Shown: one piece after another, positions 24,790 through 32,835 of the stretch
Numbering within the stretch: position 1 is the first letter of the stretch
How the letters are laid out: the number at the start of each line of letters is the position of its first letter
Assembly (NCBI RefSeq): GCF_014202475.1
Contig: NZ_JACHGV010000013.1
Coordinates: 124,001-188,000, forward strand
Reading direction: 5' to 3'
DNA length: 64,000 nt
Source: Streptomyces paradoxus
GTDB lineage: Bacteria > Actinomycetota > Actinomycetes > Streptomycetales > Streptomycetaceae
Made by a program: the position numbers and the translations under genes
Notes under the pieces: model-generated
Seen by the model: the letters and a program-made list of their open reading frames with translations, nothing else
The model's database searches: none
What the model was told of the DNA's origin: nothing

Positions 24790-25401
24790 TCAGGCCGCGG
24801 CGAGAGCGGGTTCCGGTTCCTCCGCCGCGGCGAGCAGGGCGAGGAGCGTCGCCCGGGCGCGGGCCACGCGGGAACGGACCGTGCCGACCGGGCAGTTGCT
24901 CAGCGCGGCGGCCTCCGCGTAGGGCAGGCCGAGCAGCTGCGTGAGGACGAAGGCCTCACGGCGTTCGTCCGGCAGCCCGGCCAGCAGCTCCAGCAGCGCC
25001 ACGCCGTCGTCGAAGCCGGGCAGGCCGCGCGGCTGGGCGAGTTCGGCCGCCGGCTCCCAGTCCGGCAGGTCGGCGGGGCGGGGGCGTACGGCGGTGTACC
25101 GGATGCTGTCGGCCACCGCGCGCCGGGCGATCGCCAGCAGCCAGGTCCGCGCCGAGGAACGGCCCTCGAAGCGGTGCAGGCTGCCGAGCGCCCGCAGGAA
25201 CGTGTCCTGCGCCAGATCGTCCACCGCCTGCGGGTCGGCGCACAGATGGGCGACGTACCGGACGACGTCCCGGTGCAGGGCGCGCACGAAGTGCTCCACG
25301 GCCGCGGAGTCGCCGCCGCGGGCGGCCAGCGCCCAGGCGGTTATCGACGCGTCGGCCGACGCCGATCTCTCGTGCGGAAGGGGCGGGGCAGGAGTGATCA
25401 C
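24790..25401 (-). CDS. ECF-type RNA polymerase sigma factor
   Basis: Sigma-70 family factor of 203 residues. Region 2 runs ALHRDVVRYVAHLCADPQAVDDLAQDTFLRAL (broken here only in description), recognising the -10. Region 4 is at ELLAGLPDERREAFVLTQL with HTH LPYAEAAALSNCPVGTVRSR for the -35. GTG at 25401 has AAGGA 6 bases upstream. Longer in-frame extensions upstream are Arg/Pro-rich and unlikely. No anti-sigma gene overlaps it; the next gene in line encodes a Met/His-rich membrane protein that might be its partner. Confidence 0.85.
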   Translation of the reverse strand: MITPAPPLPHERSASADASITAWALAARGGDSAAVEHFVRALHRDVVRYVAHLCADPQAVDDLAQDTFLRALGSLHRFEGRSSARTWLLAIARRAVADSIRYTAVRPRPADLPDWEPAAELAQPRGLPGFDDGVALLELLAGLPDERREAFVLTQLLGLPYAEAAALSNCPVGTVRSRVARARATLLALLAAAEEPEPALAAA

Positions 25402-25576
25402 CTGATGTCCTTGTCGGGGTTCCAGGACCGCGAGGACGCGAGCGGCAGGCCGTGAGGCCAGACGTGCGCGCGTGGCTGCGCGGTCCGGTGAGCGGGGGGC
25501 GCGGGCATGCCCGTACCGCGCGGCGGGGGGTGTGGACTCCCGCGGAGTGCGCGCTGGCACGGAGGTACGACCGCTG

Positions 25577-25601
25577 CCGGGGCGCGCAGGGGCCGCCCCG
25601 G
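25577..25601 (-). terminator. Hairpin after the Met/His-rich membrane protein gene
   Basis: CCGGGGC (25577-25583) pairs with GCCCCGG (25595-25601). It lies 17 bases beyond the stop of the leftward gene at 25618. The rest of the 25402-25617 gap shows nothing else I can name. Confidence 0.4.
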
Positions 25602-25617
25602 CCGGTTCCGGCTGCCG

Positions 25618-26271
25618 TCAGGCGGCAGCGGCCCCCGCGGGTGGGCCCCGGGTGGTGATCGCGTGGACGAGAAGGAGGCGGCGCGGCGAGCGGTTCGACG
25701 GCCGTCGCCGCCGGTGCGGGGGCGGGGGCGGCGGTGCCGGCAGGGCGAACAGCAGCCGCAGGGGTGCGGCGAGTCGGCTGCCCACGGCACGCAGCAGCCG
25801 GAAGGCGGCCCGTTCCCCGTGGCCCAGCCACAGGCCGCACAGCAGCGCGGCCAGGAGGTGGGCGGCGAGCATGCCGAGGGACGAGTCACCGCCGGGGACG
25901 TGCCCGGCGTGCGGGGACATGGTCTCCATGGCGCCCGCGCTCATGCCGTGGCTCATGGATCCCATGCCGTGGCTCATGGACGGCATGTCCGTGGAGTGGG
26001 GCCCGGGAGCGGAAGAGGCCGGCGGCCCTAGGGAGAACGCCGAGTGCAGCGCCGTCTGGACGGCCACGGCGACGGCGACGACCAGGCGCGGTCGGCGCTC
26101 GCGGCCCGCCAGGCACCAGCCCGCCAGGCCCGTCACGACCCAGCCGGCCAGCAGCGTCGGCAGGGGCACGTGATCGCCGGACATCATGACGTGCCCCAGG
26201 GCGGCGAGCACGACACAGACGGCCGCGAACACCGCGGCCCGTATCGCGCGAGCACACCACCCGACTGTCAT
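25618..26271 (-). CDS. Met/His-rich membrane protein, possibly copper related
   Basis: Protein of 217 residues with hydrophobic helices near residues 10-30, 38-52, 65-80 and 132-150. Between helices 3 and 4 is an exposed loop rich in Met and His (STDMPSMSHGMGSMSHGM, then METMSPHAGHVPG), of the kind that binds Cu(I) or Ag. The C-terminus is Pro/Arg-rich. GAGGATGAGG lies before the ATG at 26271. No family name recognised. Located upstream of the ECF sigma gene on the same strand, separated by a possible terminator. Confidence 0.7.
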   Translation of the reverse strand: MTVGWCARAIRAAVFAAVCVVLAALGHVMMSGDHVPLPTLLAGWVVTGLAGWCLAGRERRPRLVVAVAVAVQTALHSAFSLGPPASSAPGPHSTDMPSMSHGMGSMSHGMSAGAMETMSPHAGHVPGGDSSLGMLAAHLLAALLCGLWLGHGERAAFRLLRAVGSRLAAPLRLLFALPAPPPPPPHRRRRPSNRSPRRLLLVHAITTRGPPAGAAAA

Positions 26272-26414
26272 GGCGCCTCATCCTCGCATCCGGCCCCGCC
26301 CTGACACCCCTGAGTACGGACATCTCCCCTGCCGGGCACTCAATCCGAGCCATGTGATCCAAGCCACTGCCGCGGAGCCGGTGGCTCCGGTGGTGCCACG
26401 GCAGAATCCACGGC

Positions 26415-27554
26415 GTGGACATCACCGCGCTGGAGCTCAATCGGGCCACTCTCGGGCGCCAGTTGCTGCTGGGCCGGGAGGTGCTGGGGGCCGGGGAGGC
26501 GGTGCGGCGTGTGGTGGCGCTGCAGGCGCAGCATGCCGCTTCGCCGTACGTGGCGCTGTGGAACCGGCTGGCCGGGTTCGCGCCGGCCGAGTTGGACGCC
26601 GCGTTCTCGGAGCGCGCGGTGGTCAAGGCGACCCTGATGCGGATCACGTTGCACGCGGTCCACGCGGACGACTACCAGGTGTTCCGTGAGGCGATGCAGC
26701 AGACGCTGTACGCCTCACGGCTCGGGTACCGCTTCGCCGCGGCGGGGCTCACGCCGGCCGACGGTGAGGCGCTCGTCCCCGGGTTGCTGGACTTCGCGGA
26801 CCGGCCCCGGACGGCCGCCGAGGTGCAGGACTGGCTGGAGGAGCGGGTCGGCACGCAGAAGAAGGCCGGGGCGTGGTGGGGGCTCAAGGCGTACGCGCCG
26901 CTGTTCCACGTCCCGACCGGCGGGCCGTGGTCGTTCGGCCCCCGGTCGTCGTTCGTCGCGGCGCGGACCGGTCCGGTGCCCGGGGGGCGGGAGACGGTGG
27001 CGGAGGCGCTGCGCCACCTCGTCCTGCGCTATCTGGCGGGCTTCGGGCCCGCCTCGGTGGCGGACGTCGCGCAGTTCGCCATGGTGCCCCGGGCACCGGT
27101 TCGGCGTGCGCTGCTCTCCCTCGACGACACGGTGGAGCAGCTGCGGGGACCCGACGGGACCCTCCTGTACGACGTACCGGGCGCCCCGCGCCCGCCGGCG
27201 GACACGCCGGCCCCGCCCCGGCTCATGGCCATGTGGGACAGCGTGCTGCTGGCCCACGCCGACCGCAGCCGGGTGATCCCCCCGGCGTATCGCCGTCTGG
27301 TGATCCGGGTGAACGGCGACGTGCTGCCCACGCTGCTGGTCGACGGCCGGGTCGCCGGTGTGTGGCGCGCGGTCGACGGAGGCGTCGAGGCGACGGCGTT
27401 CCACGACCTGCCGGGCGCCGTGTGGGACGGGCTCGCCGCGGAGGCCGCGTCGCTGACGGCGATGCTGGCCGGCCGCGACACCGAGGTCTACCGCCGCTAC
27501 CACCACTGGTGGCCGAAGCTCCCGGACGGCCAGGTACGCCTGCTCAAGGGCTGA
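26415..27554 (+). CDS. AlkZ-like winged-helix DNA glycosylase
   Basis: Member of the HTH_42 (formerly DUF1006) family, 379 residues, related to Streptomyces AlkZ, which removes bulky or crosslinked azinomycin adducts from DNA. The catalytic QxQ motif is at residues 37 and 39 (ALQAQHA), the same numbers as in AlkZ. Tandem winged helices make up most of the protein. The GTG at 26415 has no ribosome site, but CAGAAT lies 7 bases upstream, so a leaderless transcript is likely. No toxin biosynthesis genes neighbour it, which points to a housekeeping or YcaQ-like crosslink repair role. Confidence 0.8.
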   Translation: MDITALELNRATLGRQLLLGREVLGAGEAVRRVVALQAQHAASPYVALWNRLAGFAPAELDAAFSERAVVKATLMRITLHAVHADDYQVFREAMQQTLYASRLGYRFAAAGLTPADGEALVPGLLDFADRPRTAAEVQDWLEERVGTQKKAGAWWGLKAYAPLFHVPTGGPWSFGPRSSFVAARTGPVPGGRETVAEALRHLVLRYLAGFGPASVADVAQFAMVPRAPVRRALLSLDDTVEQLRGPDGTLLYDVPGAPRPPADTPAPPRLMAMWDSVLLAHADRSRVIPPAYRRLVIRVNGDVLPTLLVDGRVAGVWRAVDGGVEATAFHDLPGAVWDGLAAEAASLTAMLAGRDTEVYRRYHHWWPKLPDGQVRLLKG

Positions 27555-27577
27555 ATCATCACGGGGGTGACAGCGCG

Positions 27578-28054
27578 TCAGTGGTGGGCGTGGACCACGG
27601 CGTGGCCCCTGCCGCGGCCGATCATCCACTTGTTGACCGGGGTCGTGATCAGGAAGGCGACCGCGAAGCCGCCCAGGAGCGCGGACCAGAACAGGCCGTC
27701 CGACAGGTGGGCGTCCATCGCGCCCGGGGTGAGCGCGATGATCGCGTTGTCCACGATTTCCATCACGGCGATCGAGACCGTGTCCGCGGCGAGGGCGATC
27801 TTGATCGCGGCCTTGAGGCCGATGCCGGACCGCAGGACCGCGAACAGGGTGAACGAGTAGCCGAAGAGGAACGCGAGCCCGATCGCGAGCACCATGGTGG
27901 GCACGTTGGCCCACCCCAGCGACGTGCCGATGACCATGCCGAGGATCTCGCCGATCGCACATCCGGTCAGACAGTGCAGTGTCGCCTTCACGGCGGTGCC
28001 CCAGGACGCGGCCCCGTGCGCATGCTTCTCAGGTTCATGAGCGGTGTGGTCCAT
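27578..28054 (-). CDS. DUF4396 membrane protein under CsoR-like operator
   Basis: Membrane protein of 158 residues matching the DUF4396 pattern. The N-terminus is His-rich (MDHTAHEPEKHAHG) and the C-terminus ends HAVVHAHH. Three to four helices carry CLTGCAIGEILGMVIGT and ITTPVNKWMIGRGRG. I chose the ATG at 28054, since the longer reading through the operator (28067-28083) would be cut by the promoter. The operator and the His/Cys content suggest a copper-linked role. Biochemical function unknown. Confidence 0.8.
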   Translation of the reverse strand: MDHTAHEPEKHAHGAASWGTAVKATLHCLTGCAIGEILGMVIGTSLGWANVPTMVLAIGLAFLFGYSFTLFAVLRSGIGLKAAIKIALAADTVSIAVMEIVDNAIIALTPGAMDAHLSDGLFWSALLGGFAVAFLITTPVNKWMIGRGRGHAVVHAHH

Positions 28055-28066
28055 GACCCCGACTAT

Positions 28067-28083
28067 ATACCCCCTAGGGGTAT
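28067..28083. promoter_or_regulatory. CsoR-like copper operator
   Basis: ATACCCC-CTA-GGGGTAT, a perfect 7-base inverted repeat, is the classical shape of CsoR sites in Streptomyces copper genes. On the minus strand it directly precedes TATAGT (28067-28062), a likely -10 for the DUF4396 gene. On the plus strand it lies 25 bases before the SDR start. Confidence 0.7.
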
Positions 28084-28107
28084 GTGTGCGACCTAGAGTG
28101 GGTCGCC

Positions 28108-28932
28108 ATGACGACACAGCCCGCTCCCACCACGAAGCCGACTCCGCCGAACCCGGTGCCCCAGGCCTACCTCTCCGAACTGTTCTCCCTGGAGGGCCGG
28201 GTCGCGGTGGTCACGGGCGGCAGTTCCGGCATCGGGCGCGCCATCACCGGCGCCCTCGCGCGTGCCGGGGCGAGCGTGGTGGTCGTGGCCCGCGGCGAGG
28301 CCGGACTGAAGTCGACGGTCGAGGAGCTGACGGCCGAGGGCTGCCGCGCCGCTTGGGTCAGCGCGGACCTGAGCACCCGCGAGGGCGTGCGGGAGGCCGC
28401 GGAGCGGGCGGTCGAGGCCTTCGGGGAGCCCGGCATCCTCGTCAACAGCGCCGGGATCAACCTGCGTCCGCCGATGGACGAGCTCGGCGAGGACGTCTGG
28501 GACGCCACGATGGCCGTCAACCTGGAGGCGCCGTTCCTGCTGGGGCAGCGCTTCGGCCCCCGCATGGCGGAGCGGGGATACGGGCGGATCATCCACATCA
28601 GCTCGCAGCAGGCGCATCGCGCGTTCGTCCAGAGCGGTGCCTACGGCGCCTCCAAGGGCGCTCTGGAGGCCCTGGCGCGCTCCCAGGCCGAGGCGTGGTC
28701 GCCGCGCGGCGTCACCTGCAACGTCCTCGTGCCGGGCTTCGTCATGACACCGCTGAACGCGCGGCTGTCGTCGGATCCGGAGAAGGTGGCCGCCCTGGCC
28801 GCCCGGACGATGATCGGGCGCAACGGTCTGGCCGAGGACTTCGCGGGCGCGGCGGTCTTCCTGGCCGGCGCGGCGTCCGCCTACGTCACCGGGCAGTCCC
28901 TCTTCGTCGACGGCGGACTGTCCGTCCACTGA
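28108..28932 (+). CDS. SDR family oxidoreductase
   Basis: Short-chain dehydrogenase of 274 residues with TGGSSGIG near residue 37, NSAG in place of NNAG, and YGASKGALEAL with the catalytic Tyr/Lys. The N-terminal 25 residues before the fold are Pro/Thr-rich. It resembles gluconate 5-dehydrogenase/3-ketoacyl reductase types; substrate unknown. The copper operator is close enough to affect this promoter too, where TAGAGT at 28093-28098 is a possible -10. Confidence 0.85.
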   Translation: MTTQPAPTTKPTPPNPVPQAYLSELFSLEGRVAVVTGGSSGIGRAITGALARAGASVVVVARGEAGLKSTVEELTAEGCRAAWVSADLSTREGVREAAERAVEAFGEPGILVNSAGINLRPPMDELGEDVWDATMAVNLEAPFLLGQRFGPRMAERGYGRIIHISSQQAHRAFVQSGAYGASKGALEALARSQAEAWSPRGVTCNVLVPGFVMTPLNARLSSDPEKVAALAARTMIGRNGLAEDFAGAAVFLAGAASAYVTGQSLFVDGGLSVH

Positions 28933-29043
28933 GGCCGCCCGGCATCCGCGCGGGGGTCCCCCGAACGGACAGCGGCCGACGGGCGACGACCGGCGCCCGG
29001 TGTCAGGCTGGGCACACAGGACCCGCCGAAGGGAAGCATCGCC

Positions 29044-29841
29044 ATGATCACGACGGAGTACGTCCCCGGTTCCCCCTGCTGGCTCGACCTGGGCGCTCCG
29101 GACGTCCCGGCCGCCGCCGCCTTCTACGGTGCCGTCCTCGGGTGGGACTACGAGTCCATGGGCGAGAGCGAGGACTTCGAGGGCGGGATGTTCAGGAAGG
29201 ACGGCAAGATCGTCGCCGGACTCGGCAAGCTCACCGAGGAAGGCGCGCGCCCGGCCTGGATGCTCTACTACAGCGTCGCCGACGCGGACGCCACGACGCA
29301 GGCGGTGCAAGAGACGGGCGGCACCGTGCGGGTCGCACCGATGGACCTCGACGACTGGGGCCGGATGGCGCAGTACAGCGACCCGCTGGGCGGCCAGTTC
29401 GCCGTCTGGCAGCCCGGTACGAACAAGGGCCTGGAACTGGTCGACCAGCCGGGCTCCTTGTCGTGGACGGAGCTGTACACCAGCGACGCCGCGGCTGCGC
29501 GGGAGTTCTACGGCACCCTCTTCGGCTGGCAGTTCAGCGACATGCCCCTGCCGGGCGGCGCCGGCACGTACACCCTGATCACCCCGTCCGGACTCTCCGA
29601 GGACCGGATGCACGGCGGACTCATGCAGCTCCGCAAGGAGGACCTGACCCTCACGGGCGGGCGGCCGTACTGGCACCCGGTCTTCGCCGTCGACGACTGC
29701 GACGCCGCGGTGGCCCAGGTCACCGGGAACGGCGGCAGCGTGCAAATGGGCCCGGAGGACGCGGAGGGCGTCGGCCGTCTCGCCGTCTGCCTCGACCCGG
29801 CCGGCGCGGACTTCGTGGTGCTCACCCCGTCCGAGAGCTGA
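29044..29841 (+). CDS. Double VOC domain protein
   Basis: Protein of 265 residues built of two glyoxalase/bleomycin-resistance (VOC) modules, each starting with a CWLDLGAPDV or SWTELYTSDA strand followed by AAAFYGAVLGW or AREFYGTLFGW. The modules form one metal-binding cavity. Family members include extradiol dioxygenases, glyoxalases and drug-binding proteins; the specific role cannot be set. GAAGGGAAG precedes the ATG. Single-gene unit. Confidence 0.85.
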   Translation: MITTEYVPGSPCWLDLGAPDVPAAAAFYGAVLGWDYESMGESEDFEGGMFRKDGKIVAGLGKLTEEGARPAWMLYYSVADADATTQAVQETGGTVRVAPMDLDDWGRMAQYSDPLGGQFAVWQPGTNKGLELVDQPGSLSWTELYTSDAAAAREFYGTLFGWQFSDMPLPGGAGTYTLITPSGLSEDRMHGGLMQLRKEDLTLTGGRPYWHPVFAVDDCDAAVAQVTGNGGSVQMGPEDAEGVGRLAVCLDPAGADFVVLTPSES

Positions 29842-29886
29842 ACCGGACGCCCCGCGGCACCGATCCGCCCCGGCCACGGTCGCGCC

Positions 29887-30279
29887 ATGAGCGAGAAGCC
29901 CGGTTCCGCGGACGCCCTCCAGCTCGCCCGCCTGGCGAAGGGCTGGGCCGAGGCGATCGTCTCCGACGACCCCGCGCGGATCGCGGCCTTCATGGCGGAC
30001 GAGTGGGTCATCGTCTCCGACTCCGGGATCGACACGAGGGAGAGGTTCCTCTCCCTCGTGGAGTCCGGTGCGCTCACCCACTCGGCGATGGACCTCAGAA
30101 CCGAGCCGAGGATCCGCGTCTACGGTGACACCGCCGTGGTGACCGGGAGGGTGACGAACACGGCCCACTACCAGGGCGAGCACCATGACGCCGACGAGTG
30201 GACGACGGACGTGTTCGTGCGGCGGCAGGGCCGCTGGCTGTGCGTGCTGAGCCACATCACACCGGCTGCCCCCGGCTGA
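29887..30279 (+). CDS. NTF2-like (DUF4440) protein
   Basis: Small cone-shaped NTF2-fold protein of 130 residues. Its helical start (LARLAKGWAEAIVSDDPARIAAFMADEWV) is followed by curved strands (RIRVYGDTAVVTGRV, FVRRQGRWLCVLSHIT). Members serve as ketosteroid isomerase-like enzymes, binding modules or DUF4440 proteins of unknown role. It lies 45 bases after the VOC gene and may be co-transcribed. Confidence 0.75.
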   Translation: MSEKPGSADALQLARLAKGWAEAIVSDDPARIAAFMADEWVIVSDSGIDTRERFLSLVESGALTHSAMDLRTEPRIRVYGDTAVVTGRVTNTAHYQGEHHDADEWTTDVFVRRQGRWLCVLSHITPAAPG

Positions 30280-30298
30280 ACCATGAACTCCTCTTGCA

Positions 30299-30304
30299 TA
30301 TGAT
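30299..30304 (+). promoter_or_regulatory. -10 element for a leaderless GNAT transcript
   Basis: TATGAT lies 6 bases before the ATG at 30311, so the transcript should begin at or next to the start codon. The upstream TGAACC at 30277-30282 is a possible weak -35 with a 16-base spacer. Confidence 0.5.
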
Positions 30305-30310
30305 GCGCAA

Positions 30311-30847
30311 ATGCGCGAGTACAGCATCAGGGAAGCCGCGGCGGCCGACATCGACGGGGCCCGGGCGGTGATGCTCGACGCCGTGTACCGCGACTTCGGC
30401 ACCGGTTACGTGCCGCGCTGGCACGCCGACATCATCGACCCGGTGCCGTTCTACGTCACGCCGCCCCGGCACACCCTCCTGGTCGCCGTGGACGAGCGGG
30501 ACGGGGCGGTGGCGGCCACCGCGGCCCTGGACGCGCGCGGCCCGGCACACCCGCCGAACCCCCGCCGGCTGGCAGAGCGTTTCCCCTCCGGCGAGACGGC
30601 GCAGCTGCGGCGGGTGTACGTGCGCCCCGCCCACCGGCGGCGCGGACTGGCCCGGCGACTCGTGTACGGCCTGCTGGAGTTCGCCCGGGCCGACGGCGGA
30701 TACCGGTCCGCGTATCTGCACACGTACCCGCACTCCCCCGGCGCACTGGGCCTGTGGAAGGCGCTGGGCAGGGTGGTGTGCGACGAGCGGGAGGAAGTGC
30801 CCGGCGGGGGCAGCGGAGTGGTGCACTTCGAGATACCGTTCGCTTGA
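30311..30847 (+). CDS. GNAT family N-acetyltransferase
   Basis: Acetyltransferase of 178 residues. The acetyl-CoA loop is RVYVRPAHRRRGLARRLVY (motif A, R/Q-x-x-G-x-A form). The substrate could be a small molecule or protein. No ribosome site is present, consistent with leaderless translation from ATG 30311. Its TGA at 30845-30847 overlaps the ATG of the permease reading frame (TGATG). Confidence 0.82.
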   Translation: MREYSIREAAAADIDGARAVMLDAVYRDFGTGYVPRWHADIIDPVPFYVTPPRHTLLVAVDERDGAVAATAALDARGPAHPPNPRRLAERFPSGETAQLRRVYVRPAHRRRGLARRLVYGLLEFARADGGYRSAYLHTYPHSPGALGLWKALGRVVCDEREEVPGGGSGVVHFEIPFA

Positions 30848-32835
30848 TGAAAATGGTATTCATATACGTACGTGGCGATCGCGCGGGACACCGTCGGCTC
30901 GACGCGCACCCTCACAGGTACGGGGACGCGGCGCTGAACAGCTCGAACACGCCCTCGAGGAACGGTGCGGCCGCCGCACTGCGCGCCCTCGCGCGCGGCA
31001 GCGCCCCGGCACTGCTGTGGCGGACCGCGCTCGTGGTCTGCCTGGTGTGCGGCATCGGCCTGCTGCCGTGGCTGTCGCGCACCGACCCCGCGCTGACCGT
31101 GCTCCGCGCGCGGTCGGCGGACCGCGACCCCGCTCCGGAGACCCTGCGCGCCATCCGGGACCAACTGGGCCTCGACGACGGCCCGCTGACGCTGCTCGGC
31201 CGCTGGCTGGGCGGGCTGCTGCACGGGGACGCGGGCACGTCCTGGGTGTCCGGCAGCCAGGTGCTGTCGGGCTTCGTCGTGCCGCTCGGCGTCTCGCTGC
31301 TGCTCATGGCCGGGGCCCTGGCGGTCGCCGCGGCCACGGCGGCCGCCGTCTGCGCCCGTACGCTCCGGCTGGGCGCGCGGGGCAGGCTCGCCGGCCGCCG
31401 GCCCGGCGGGACGGCGACGGCCGTGCTGGCCGCGCTGCCCGAGTTCCTCGTCGCCTCGGTGCTGGTCTCGGTGATCGGTGTGCGGCTGGGATGGCTGCCC
31501 GCCCTGGGCTGGTACGGGCCGCGGTGGATGGTGCTGCCCTCGCTCGCCGTCGGACTCCCCGCCGGAGCGGTCCTGGGCCGCATGCTCGACGACCTGCTGC
31601 CCGGCGCGTTCGCGGAGCCCTGGGCCGTGGCGGCCGCGGCCCGCGGTGTCCCGCCGAGGTCGGTGGCGCGGCAGGCGGTGCGCCGCTGCGTGCCCGGACT
31701 GCTGCCCAACCTGGCGCTGTTCGTGGCCGGACTGACCGGCGGTTCGGTCGCCGTCGAGCAGATCTTCGACATCCCGGGCATCGGCCGGCTCACCCTGCAC
31801 GCCGCCCTCTCCCAGGACCTGCCCGTCCTGCAGACCGGCACCCTCGCCCTCGTCCTGCTCGCCGCCACCGCCGGCGCTCTCGCCCGGCTCGCCGCCCGGC
31901 TGCTGACCGGCCCGGCGCTGCGCGACGGCGCCCTGCAGTCCCTGCACCGGCCCCGGCCGCCCGCGCCCCGCTCGCTCCCCCTGCTCTACGCGGGGCTGCT
32001 GGCCGCCGCCATCGGGGCCGGGCTGCCTCGCGACCCCATCGCCCTGGACACGCTCGCCCGGCTCCAAGCCCCTTCAACGGCGCACCCCTTCGGCACCGAC
32101 GCGCTCGGCCGCGACGTCCTCGCCCGGATCTCCCACGGCGCGCCGACCACCCTCGGCACCGCCCTCGCGGTGAGCGCCGCCGCCCTCGTCACCGGGCTGC
32201 TGCTGGGGCTGCTGCCCCGGCTTTCCGGGCCGCTGGTCGACACCCTGAGTGCCGTACCGCCCGTCCTGGCCGGGCTCCTCGTCACCGGCGTCATGGGCAG
32301 CGGCCCCTGGACTCCCGCGTTCGCCGTGGCCGTCGTGGCCTGGTCCCCGCTGGCCGCGCACACCTCCGCCCTGCTGCGGCAGGAGCGCGCGACCACCCAT
32401 CTGACGGCCACCCGGGCGCTGGGTGCCGGCCGCTGGTACCTGTTCGCGCACGAACTGCTGCCCGCCGTCGCGCCCCCGGTCGCCCGGCACGCCCTGCTCC
32501 GGCTCCCGGGCGTCGCACTGAGCCTGGCCGCGCTCGGCTTCCTCGGCCTGGGCGCCCAGCCGCCCTCCCCCGACTGGGGCCTGCTGCTCGCCGAGAACCA
32601 GCCGTACGCCGAGCGTGCCCCGTGGGCCGTCCTCTTCCCCGCCGCCGTGCTCGCCCTGCTCGGTGCGCTCGCGGTGACGGCCGCGGGCGGCGCACGGCTG
32701 CCCCGGCGGCGCACGCGGCCCGCCGGACCGGCCGGACCGCCCGCGGAAGGGGTCGCGCCGGCCCCGCCGCGGCCACCGGAACGCACCGGCGCCCACCTGA
32801 CGTCCGTGTCCGCCTCACCGACAGAAGAACGATGA
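30847..32835 (+). CDS. Fused dipeptide/nickel-type ABC transporter permease
   Basis: Two permeases of the DppB/DppC (OppBC, NikBC) type are joined in one chain of up to 662 residues. Each half has an EAA loop: EPWAVAAAARGVPPRSVARQ in the first, TATRALGAGRWYLFAHELLP in the second. HPFGTDALGRDVLARI is the DppC entry motif. The ATG at 30847 is the outermost start, but it lies inside the Zur-like box. If the box marks the promoter, translation must begin later, and the best candidate is a rare CTG at 30934 (MNSSNTPSRNG) with GGGGA upstream. No binding protein or ATPase gene is adjacent. Likely imports a peptide-like metal chelate. Confidence 0.78.
   Translation: MKMVFIYVRGDRAGHRRLDAHPHRYGDAALNSSNTPSRNGAAAALRALARGSAPALLWRTALVVCLVCGIGLLPWLSRTDPALTVLRARSADRDPAPETLRAIRDQLGLDDGPLTLLGRWLGGLLHGDAGTSWVSGSQVLSGFVVPLGVSLLLMAGALAVAAATAAAVCARTLRLGARGRLAGRRPGGTATAVLAALPEFLVASVLVSVIGVRLGWLPALGWYGPRWMVLPSLAVGLPAGAVLGRMLDDLLPGAFAEPWAVAAAARGVPPRSVARQAVRRCVPGLLPNLALFVAGLTGGSVAVEQIFDIPGIGRLTLHAALSQDLPVLQTGTLALVLLAATAGALARLAARLLTGPALRDGALQSLHRPRPPAPRSLPLLYAGLLAAAIGAGLPRDPIALDTLARLQAPSTAHPFGTDALGRDVLARISHGAPTTLGTALAVSAAALVTGLLLGLLPRLSGPLVDTLSAVPPVLAGLLVTGVMGSGPWTPAFAVAVVAWSPLAAHTSALLRQERATTHLTATRALGAGRWYLFAHELLPAVAPPVARHALLRLPGVALSLAALGFLGLGAQPPSPDWGLLLAENQPYAERAPWAVLFPAAVLALLGALAVTAAGGARLPRRRTRPAGPAGPPAEGVAPAPPRPPERTGAHLTSVSASPTEER
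30848..30862. promoter_or_regulatory. Zur-like zinc box at the head of the permease-MFS operon
   Basis: TGAAAATGGTATTCA matches the Zur consensus TGAAAATnATTTTCA at 13 of 15 positions, and shares TG..AATGGT.TTCA with the box at 18855. AT-rich CATATA follows as a possible -10. It overlaps the first codons of the longest permease frame. Confidence 0.55.

Noticed and set aside
26374..26388. GGAGCC-GGT-GGCTCC palindrome upstream of the AlkZ-like gene
   Set aside because: GC-only short stems are common by chance in this base composition, and no promoter alignment supports an operator.
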